NCBI GenBank assembly: GCA_964020085.1
Contig: OZ026607.1
Coordinates: forward strand, 6,963,279 to 7,027,278
Direction: 5' to 3'
Source: Micromussa lordhowensis
Taxonomy: Eukaryota > Cnidaria > Anthozoa > Scleractinia > Lobophylliidae
DNA length: 64,000 nucleotides
A program made the position numbers and the translations under genes. Below, piece by piece: positions 1 through 9,500 of this stretch (position 1 is its first letter; each line of letters begins with the position of its first letter). Below the pieces are notes generated by a model that saw only the letters and a program-made list of their open reading frames with translations, was not told the DNA's origin and ran no database searches.

Positions 1-587
1 TTGGCCAATTTTTTTTTTTTTTTTTGCGTGGTGTTCTTGGGCAAGACACTTCACTCTCACAGTACCTTTTCTCTCCACCCATGTGTATAAATGGGTACTG
101 GCAAATCTAGTGCTGGGGGTCAGCCTGAGGAAGTAGAAATTAATATCCCTAGTTACTTTATGGTTTACCTTTATATTGTGTGAAAACCAGAAATGCATAA
201 AAGCACTGTCCTATTACGCAAACAAAGTCTTAACCTACCTTCTTACTATTCTGGTATTGTCTAGCAAAAGTAAACAATTTCTTCAATCAATGATTGAAAT
301 TTAGTAAATGATTAATAATATATATTTAATTACAAAATTTAAAAATGAAGATGCAGTATTATAAATTTCTAATATTCTATTCAATAAGGTATATTTTACT
401 GCATGATTGTTACCGACTTTTCAGATAACTGTTAACAAAAAACTAAATTAGACACTTTCCTTTAGAGTAAGATATTCCCCTGACATTGAATACTATTTTT
501 ATATGGCTTATTTTTTTGTTGTTGTTGTTTGTGATTTTTAAAACATTGCCCGTGTATATTACTTGCTATGATGAAATCTGTTTGTAG
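1..587. other. Intron sequence upstream of the first visible kinase exon
   Basis: AT-rich DNA with no coding exon that I can support. Bases about 26-150 are a diverged SINE fragment; the conserved block TTCTTGGGCAAGACACTT followed by a TGTATAAATGGGTA motif is shared with copies near 5.5, 28.1 and 38.4 kb. A short GTT repeat lies at about 518-530. The stretch ends in a TTTGTAG splice acceptor at 581-587, so it is read as the intron before the next exon. Confidence 0.6.
26..150 (+). mobile_element. SINE fragment (family A, 3' portion)
   Basis: It shares the GGGCAAGACACTT and ATAAATGGGTA blocks and the following GGAAGTAGAAAT block with the complete copy at 5398-5697. The tRNA-like 5' head is missing here, so this is a truncated copy inside an intron. 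Confidence 0.6.
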
Positions 588-738
588 TTGGATGTGAGAA
601 GCTTAAGGGTGAAATTGGCCGACTTTGGCTTGTCACGAACAGTTGAAAGAAGTGGGAATGATCTGTCTTTATTCCATGCCCGCTGGACAGCTCCTGAAGT
701 GTGGGATGATTACATTGATGATGAGGACTATGTAGAAG
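588..738 (+). CDS. Kinase gene, first visible exon (DFG to APE)
   Basis: The exon reads in frame 1 from the acceptor at 587 and ends at 738 before GTGACG, leaving phase 1. It encodes KLADFGLSR, the magnesium-binding DFG loop, and RWTAPEVW, the end of the activation segment. The catalytic-loop HRD motif must lie in an upstream exon. Confidence 0.82.
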
Positions 739-3434
739 GTGACGTGATGGAAAATAATTTTAATTGACAATAATTATAATTCAATATAAAAAGGCGTTCT
801 CTGGTTAAGAAAAAAAATGAAAACGTAAGCTTTAGGCTTCCAGACGAAAGCATTTAAAAACTAAGATCTATATAAATCCGCAAGATGGAAATATACACAA
901 AATCTAAAAGAATAGAGAGTAATGTTTTAGCAACAGCTTAGAGTTATTGCCTGCTTCATTAGTGTTAGCATCGTGCCAAGATTCCAAAGTTTTTTGAACT
1001 CAGATGTTTCCCTTATCAATTACTCTGGCATTGTTGAAGCCAATAGAGTGATTATCACGCCAAGCATGAACTGAAATATTAGAGCCAGTTTTACATATTT
1101 TTACTTTTCGAATGTGTTCCTTTTTCCTTGTTGAAAGACACTTTCCAGTCTCACCAATGTAGCTCCAAGGACAATCAGCGCAAGGGATTTTATACATATA
1201 GACATGCAAATCCCTGCTGAACAAAACTAAAATCAACTATGTCAGTATTGTATCAAACAGGACTTTTTATAATAAGTGGATTCTGATACTAATCAAGCGT
1301 GTGCAAAATTAATTTAATCGATGCTTGAGTGGAGCAGCTTAATTTGAACAGGGCCTACTTTCCTTCATCCACAAACAGAACCTGCTGAAGAACAGCCAGA
1401 AGAAGAAGAGTATACAGACCTTGATGATGAGTTATTCTACCTTCGAGCTGATATCTACTCATATGGCCAGGTGGTTGCTTACACACTAACAGGAAATATG
1501 CCATGGCAGGGACGGAATTCTGTCAGTGTTAAAGGAATTCAGAACAACTTGGTTCAGAAGAAAGACTGGGTGGAGATACCTGATGAACTGACAGGAAAAC
1601 TGAGGAATGTTATCCTTGACTGCCGCGTGGAGAATCCTGAACTGCGCCCCACAGCAGATAAATTAGTTTTGGAGTACTTCAGTGGTAAGAGTGTTTTATG
1701 AAGCTGACTTAACATGGGTTTTAATTTTCATTATCTTTTCTGATCTATTCAGTAATTATTCCATATGAGATGGTAGATAGCCAACGAGGTGTGTAGTGCT
1801 CACCAAGTTGACTATAATCATCGCATACCCAACAAGCACAAGTGGAAAATTGTTTTATTAAAAACACCCCCTAATGTAGAAAACTAAACTAAAATGCACA
1901 TAAAAACGCCGAAAAAAATCATGTGTATGCTGACCATATTTTGTAGAACATGGTATAATGGCTCATAACCATGAATTGGCTAAACCAATGAAAAGTCTCG
2001 AATTACATTATCCTATGATCCAGTTTTTAATAATTGCATATAAAGGTCCCTGAGAATTCTTCACTCACCCACCCATCCCCCATAGCTTTTGGAATGATCC
2101 TTACTCTTTTAAATGCAGTTTCAGTGACACAGTGTATCTTCTCTTTATACACTGTAAGAATACTGAACTGAGAGGTGATTTCCTCATTCATATGGTAGGC
2201 CGTGTTCATGCTTGGTGTCCAAGCACTGGTGTCTGGGCTCTTGACACAAAATATTCTTGCATTCAGACCGTACTGGGTGGGCAAGACCTTGTACCTGGGA
2301 AGTCAGGCAGTGTGCCTAGTGAACTCTGGTGTGAGTTCTTGAAAAAAGGTGTGTTCACCGCACTGGTGTCTGGGCTCTGGCACAAAATATTGTTGCATTC
2401 AAAAGGTCAAGACCTTGTACCTGGGAAGTCAGGCAGTGTGCCTAGTGAACTTGGGTGTGAGTTCTTGAAAAAAGATGTGTTCGCAGCACTGGTGTCTGGG
2501 CTCTTCAGACCGTACTGTGCTCCAAGTTACCATTTAGTGCCCAGTACCAGGTCAAGACCTTGTACCTGGGCACAGGCTGTGCTTAGTCAATTCTGGTGTG
2601 AGCTCTTTAAAAAAGGTGTGTTCGCAGCACTGGTGTCTGGGCTCTAGCTGGCACAAAATATTGTTGCATTCAGACTGTACTGGGTGCTCCAAGTTACTAT
2701 TTAGTACCCCAGTACAAGGTCGAGACCTTGTACCTGGGCACAGGCAGTATGCCTAGTGAATTCTAGTTCGAGTTCTTGAAAAAAGGTGTGTTCACACTAT
2801 AGTGACCATTTAGTACCCAACAAGAATCGTACACAGGCACATTGAGCAACAAGCGTGAACATATTACGTCCCAATTTTAATTACAACAAAACGAAAAGAG
2901 GATAGAAATCAATAGGCCATAATTCCAAAATTTCCAAGCCTTTTTCCTCTGTTTTTGAAAATAACTCGCAGATCTAGAGAGGTTACAAATCCATCACTTA
3001 CATGTAACTGTTGTTGTTGTTTTAGGTGACACCAATCCTTACCAAACTGAGGCCACGAGTGCTGAGTTTTTTTCCTGCGGTTTCCTCCAACACACATACA
3101 TTTTTGTTGCAGAAAGCCTGGTTGATGAGGTAAGTTGACTCACTCCTTTTTGTTTACATATCTACCTTTTTACAATACTACTGATAGCAACATTGTTAAA
3201 TGATATATCCCACATTATAAAAAAACTGGGTCATTGTATAATGCAATTCAAGGAATTTGATTGGCTTAGTGTCCATGGTATATGAAACAAATATGGTAAG
3301 TGTACGCGTCAGCACAACAGCTGAAATTCTGAAACTTTTTTTCCGTGGAGAGAACAATGGCGGTCCAAGAAAGGGTTTTGCAAAATAAAACGTGGCAAGA
3401 TTTTAGCGAAAATTGGTGGTTGTTTTTAATGAAA

Positions 3435-3471
<37 letters not shown>

Positions 3472-3472
3472 T

Positions 3473-3533
<61 letters not shown>

Positions 3534-6500
3534 TGTGGGATAATTGTTAAATATTGCCATTCTGCACGTAAGAAGGCACATTTTTAACTTGATTACTGAA
3601 ATCAATAATGATAATAAATACTTTTACTTGTAATAGTATTGTCAACAAGGTTTTACTCCTAATGCTACAGAGATCGACAGACCTGTGCTTTCTTCATTGT
3701 ACACGTTGTCATATTCAGGGTTTCAAGAGGCTAATGCCTAAAAAAGTGGCGCGCTCCAAGACAAAATAGCTAGGCTGCTACTTCAAATCTATCAAAAAGA
3801 AACATATTAAGGGTTCCAGATCAAAGAACGTCATTATACAGTTTCGTTTTTGAACCCTAAGTTGGATGCAACATCGAACACGTTTTCAAGTTGCAATGCT
3901 GGCAAAAGAGAAAATGCAAATGTGGCAAATTGAGGGAGCCCAGGCGAAGACGCAGATCTGCGATGAGCCAAAAATAGAAATACAATTTAGCAGGGCTGAT
4001 ACTACATAAGAAACGTTTTTAAAAACGCGGCAACGTGGGCAGCTGTTTCGACCTGGTTAGGACTTGTCATCACGGCTAGCAGTCAAATATGGAGCACTGA
4101 AATGCAAAGGGTTCGAGCTACGGGTGACGCACGCGCGCGAAAATATGCGCGTGGACGTTTTTCACCTTTATTTCCTCTCGCGCCAAACACACCAAACACC
4201 AAACACACGCGTGCCCTATATAGTCACGCCACGCGTCCGCATGTAATTAGTGTAAAGGTACTGGCAAACGAGGACACATTGTTGCGGACACATTGTTGCC
4301 GACACAAATGTTTCCCCGTTTGCCCGTGCGCGCAACATTTGTTGCGGACACAAATTTGGTGTCCGGGACACAAAAAATGTTTCTGATTTTTGTCGGAAAC
4401 ATTTTGTGTCCGCAACAAATGTTTCCCAGTTTGCGCAACATGGAAACACAACATTCATTTTGTGTCCCACGCGTTTGCACGCCCAAGAAACATCATGAGC
4501 ACCAATGTGTCCGCAACAATGTGTCCTCGTTTTCCAGTACCTTAAGGTTGTCCACACGCCTTCGTCGCGTTTTCTTTTGCGTTGCGCGTGTTTTCTCTAA
4601 TTTGTCCTTTTTCAATTAACAGTCCAGTGAAGGCTTCTTCAAGACAAGCGTTCGTCCCCAGGGGTTCCCCCCTGAGTGTCTATTGTGTGAGGTGGAGGTC
4701 GGCAATAAAGAGTTTAATGATGTACCTAAAGAATGGGTTTACGAGCTGAAGTACCGAGAGTATTATGCACACTTCAGACAGGTAAGGAGAATACAAGAGT
4801 TTAAGGAGCTCAGTACGGTTATTTTGGCCATGTACAAAATTGCCTTTAAACTGAAGGAAACATGAAAATAGTACTTTACTAAGATAGAAAAACACCAAAG
4901 AGATAATAATAAACAATAAAGGAACAAGGGTGGTAAAGGATGGAGAAGATTGACACGGATTGGAAACGACGAACTTGATATATTTAGGCTAGACTTTTCA
5001 AAATGCGCAAACCGTGAAGGAAACCTGAAAATAGTAGTTTACTAAGATGGAAAAACACCAAAGAGATAAAAATAAACCATAAAGGAACAAGGATGGTAAA
5101 GGATGGAGAAGATTGACACGGATTACAAACAACGAACTTGATAAATTTAGGCTAGACTTTTCAAAATGCGCAAACCGTGACGTAGCTCCTTTAAGGAAGT
5201 CATCTCATTGCAAATTGTTTGGATGTTTATTGTAGATCAATTCTCTTAACTGGTGATACAGACATGTAATGAGAATTTGAATCCTGGCGTCGGGCCCGGG
5301 AGGTTCTGTAACGCTTTGACAGAAAATAGGAATTTCATTAACAACAAAGAGATATTGACAAGTGATTTTAAATTTATGGTCAAGCTGCTGGCAACAGCGC
5401 GGTGGCCTCATGGTTAGTACGCTCGACTCCGGAGCGGTCCGGGTTCGAGCCCTGGCCGGGGACAGTGTGTTGTGTTCTTGGGCAAGACACTTTACTCTCA
5501 CAGTGCCTCTCTCCACCCAGGTGTATAAATGGGTACCTGCTATTTGTTGGGGAAACCTAACAAAATTGCGGGGGAGTGACCTGCGATGGACTAACATCCC
5601 GTCCAGGGGAAGTAGAAATACTTCTAGCCGCTTCATGCTACAGAAACCGGGATAAGCTCCGGCAGCTATGAACCAGCCTTGGCTCCAAGGCGTCACACTG
5701 CTGGCAACAGGCCATTCCCGAGTTACCTGATGCCTCTGGTTGAAAACTAGTGCTCGTGCGAAACCTTTCTAATGACTCGTTTTAACACAGAGGGGAAAAA
5801 GGTGACTCGGAAACGGCCTGTTATTTAACTTACGTTCTTGCGATACCTAACTTTAGAGCTGAAGAAGTAAGAACCGATTGAAACAGAACTGACTATGGAT
5901 AATTGACTGTCGTGTTTCACATGCTCCATTAACCTCAGATTTTGTCTTTGAACGTGGTCAGCGAAGTTCAGTGTGTGAACAAGCACTGCGAAAGCTGTGG
6001 AGGGTCTTGTCGCTCTCGTACATGAATGTCTAAAATTTTGAAAAGAACCGCAGTGACTAAGAGGTGCCTCAATCTCCCTTTGTGGGTCAAAAAAAAAAGT
6101 GTGAAATGTATGTTTATAGTGGTCATGCACTTAGCTACATCAAGCTAGTTCACATACATGCCACTCAAACTGAAGGAAACAAATATTTAAAATTAACATA
6201 ACAGGCTTAAAAATCCCAACTGGCGGGAGGCAGACCAGTTGGCTATATACAGGCGTGACCGAGGAGTTAAACTAGGGTCCACCGAGAAACAACTCCAGCT
6301 AAGTGGTCAGAGCGGGACTTGAACCCGTGACCTCCGGATTTCATGTCCGGCGCCCTAATCACTCGGCCACGCTGCCTCCCTATGTGATTTGACTCAAATT
6401 TATTATTTGCAGTGAGATGTAATATATCAAGCGCGAGAGATCGTGCTTTGCCACAAATCTGAGAAGCTAAGAGAGTCAAAAATACAGCGCAGTCTGGACT

Positions 6501-9500
6501 ATTCTTGACGAACTTCGAGGTGTTTGGAAATGTGGTAAAACTAGGGGAAAACTGGAGAAATTAATAAATAAGTTGATTCGATTGAGACCTTGAGCTACTG
6601 TATTTTAATTCCGAGCTTTCGCCGTTCTACGGCATCATAATTGGAAATGCTATTCCGAAATGTTACTGCTTGAGAAGTTCTAGTGAATAACTAAGCAATA
6701 TACCTAATAACTTCAAAGGTTGTTTGAAATTAAACCCGGAAATGACTTAATACGTTTGGAGAAATTAAGTTGTAAGAATCAGTGATAATTACAACTAGAT
6801 ATCCATACACCGTCACAGCCATTTCTTTCTTTCTTTAAAACTTGGTGAATTATTAGTGAGCTTGAGAAGTTCTAGTAAATAACTTCAAAGGTTGTTTGAA
6901 ATTGAACCCATAAATGATATTAAAACATGTCGTCCTACCGCCTCTCCCTCCCCCATTAAGTGCACAACGAGCATTTTCCGTTGGCTACGTACGGGACTCA
7001 CCCCCCCCCCCCCCCTCCCCAACATCTCCATCACTAACACGGGATTGCGACGGTTAAGGGTTACTTACTCTCCCGACGGAACAATATCCGAGCGTTATAT
7101 TGAGATGTCCGATGTTTGGTATTTACCCTTCAATCTTTACTTATTTCCATGTACAGGCGGCTCTTGATAAGAAGATTGAAGACAACCCTGCCATTGCGCT
7201 CAAATCGCTGATCACCTCTCGTGAAGAAGAAGAGGAGAGACAAGAAATTCAACTCATGTTTAGTCAGTCAACGTATTGTCATCACCGGGCGGTAAGGGAG
7301 ATCTGGAGGAACCTGGAGGACTCGAAAAAAAGGGAGTTAGTTGTGTGTAAAAATACCGTCCATCCAGTGTTTAGCACCTCGTTTGGTCTCCATGTTGCTG
7401 TGCTGACAGCGGACAGCCCTCAGAAGTTCATATTTGCAAGGAGAGCGAACCGAGGTACTTGATATCGTACACTGCGAGTAGTTCCTCTTTTTACGATAAC
7501 TGCAGAAATTCTCGCGCGCTCATTGGCTAATTTTTATCGTCAATATGCGGACAGACACATGAATTTGAAGTTCGTGCGACGCGTCAGCGAGCGAGAGCGG
7601 GCAAATTCGACCATTTGTTATCGTAAAAAACAAATTGATGTCAGTTTTTAATGAGTCTGTCCTGTTATTGACAATGAATTTCGTCATCACATTGTCAAAG
7701 TAGCTGTGGATCCACGTGGAAATTTATGATCAATAACAGGACAGACGCATGAAAAACTGACGTCAATTTGTTAATTCGCTCATTCCGTCGAGCGTGACCG
7801 TATAGTAGACAAACCACGAGAAAAAAAAAATGGCCCCGCGAATGGAGTGCACCTCTCGCCCCTAAGATTTCGCGCGGCCGAGATTTTTTCTCGCGGTTTT
7901 CTTTCGCGTCATGCACGGCGGACTAAGCAGTTTGCTGCCCTGTGTGGGACGGTCTCAGCAACGAGTTAGCCGACAAATTACAAAAACTACAAAATCGCGC
8001 CATTCGAGTTATAACAAAGTCTGATTACTATTCTAGCGCTACCGCCCTTCGCGGTAAGTTGGGATGGGATAATCTCTGTACCAGAAGAAAAAAGCAAAAA
8101 TTGAAATTGATGTTTAAAATTTTAAATGATCAGTCTCCAGAGTACCTGAAAGGCCTATTTCAGCCCTTCAGCACGGGCTATAGCCTTAGGAATAGTGATA
8201 ACAAATTGGCTCTACCTAAGCCCCGTACCGATTTTTTGAAACGTAGCTTCTCCTATAGTGGAGCACATTCGTGGAATAGCCTTCCATCTGACGTCAGAGC
8301 CATTAGATCCTATACTAATTTCAGAAATAGGATAGATCACCAATTGTCCACCTCGTACTCCCACACGGCAAACATGTAAAACAGTTTTATTTTTTAAATA
8401 ATTATCTTGTAACTGATGTTTTTAGCGGAGCTCCGGCGGCCGAAGGCCGCCAAGCGGAGCCCCATACCCATATTAGGAAACTGAAGGGAACCCATGAACT
8501 GATTTTCTCATGTGTATCATGGCTAGCGGTATTGCTCGTGGGCGCGTACGCACGACGACGACGACGACGACGGTGGTGGAGTCGCGCAACATGGCGGCCA
8601 CAATTGACACGTAAACCAAAACGAGGCTTCAGTTTTCGCGGGCTTTCCTTGTAGGTTGACAGAGCACATGTACCCTTGGTTTAAAGCGTCCTTTGGACAT
8701 CCATGTTGCAGTCAATTGACACCTGTCAAAACAAGGAATCCGCTGACCAGTATCACGTGACCATATCGCGGGCTCAAGTTCAGGGCTCATCGAGGTCACG
8801 TGTTTTTTTAAAGTTGACCGCTGCCCAAGTGCTGCTTTTTTCGATTAGATCGCGGGCTCATGTCAGGATTAACTTGCTGTAAACAGCGTAGGGTTGGTAG
8901 GAAGCCGGTTAACGCTAACCCAGGATTAAAATTTAACCGAATTATAACCTTTTCTTTTGTACAAAGTTTTTTCACTGCTTTTGTTTTGCGTATTTTGCTT
9001 TCATTAAAATTCAAAACACAAAAACAATATACAGAAAATCTCACCGCAAAGTTACAAAACTCAAATCAAAATTCTACTTTATCCTCGGCTAGTTTGATCG
9101 GGCTCTGAACAACCCGGCCCAGGAGCTACGCTTTTAGGCTGGCCTAAATCTATATATTACCGTGTATAAATAAAGTGTATGTATGTATGTATGTATGTAA
9201 GAAGGATTACTCGTAGTCTGATGAAAATTTTACGATAACCGCAGAAATTCTCGCGCGCTAATTGGCTAATTTTCATTGTCAGTAAGCGGACAGACACATG
9301 AATTTATAATTTATGCGATGCGTGAACGAGCGAGAGCGGATAATTCGACAAAAACAAATTGACGTCATTTTTTCATGCGTCTGCCCCGTTATAGACAATG
9401 AATTTCGTCACACCATTGTTAAAGTAGTCTGGGGATCAGCTACTTTGACAATGTTTTGACGAAATTCATGATCAATAACATAGGCCAAGTGCAAACTTGG

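Noticed and set aside
2132..2647. 171-codon open frame in intron 2
   Set aside because: It is built from the 126-141 bp minisatellite units and has no splice or domain support.
4102..4619. Several overlapping Cys-rich frames around 4.1-4.6 kb
   Set aside because: They lie in the Harbinger-like MITE and its flanks; open frames on both strands reflect the GACACAAA repeats.
6301..6379. Possible Ser/Leu tRNA gene on the minus strand
   Set aside because: The tRNA-like head runs straight into a SINE body without a terminator, so it is the 5' part of a SINE.
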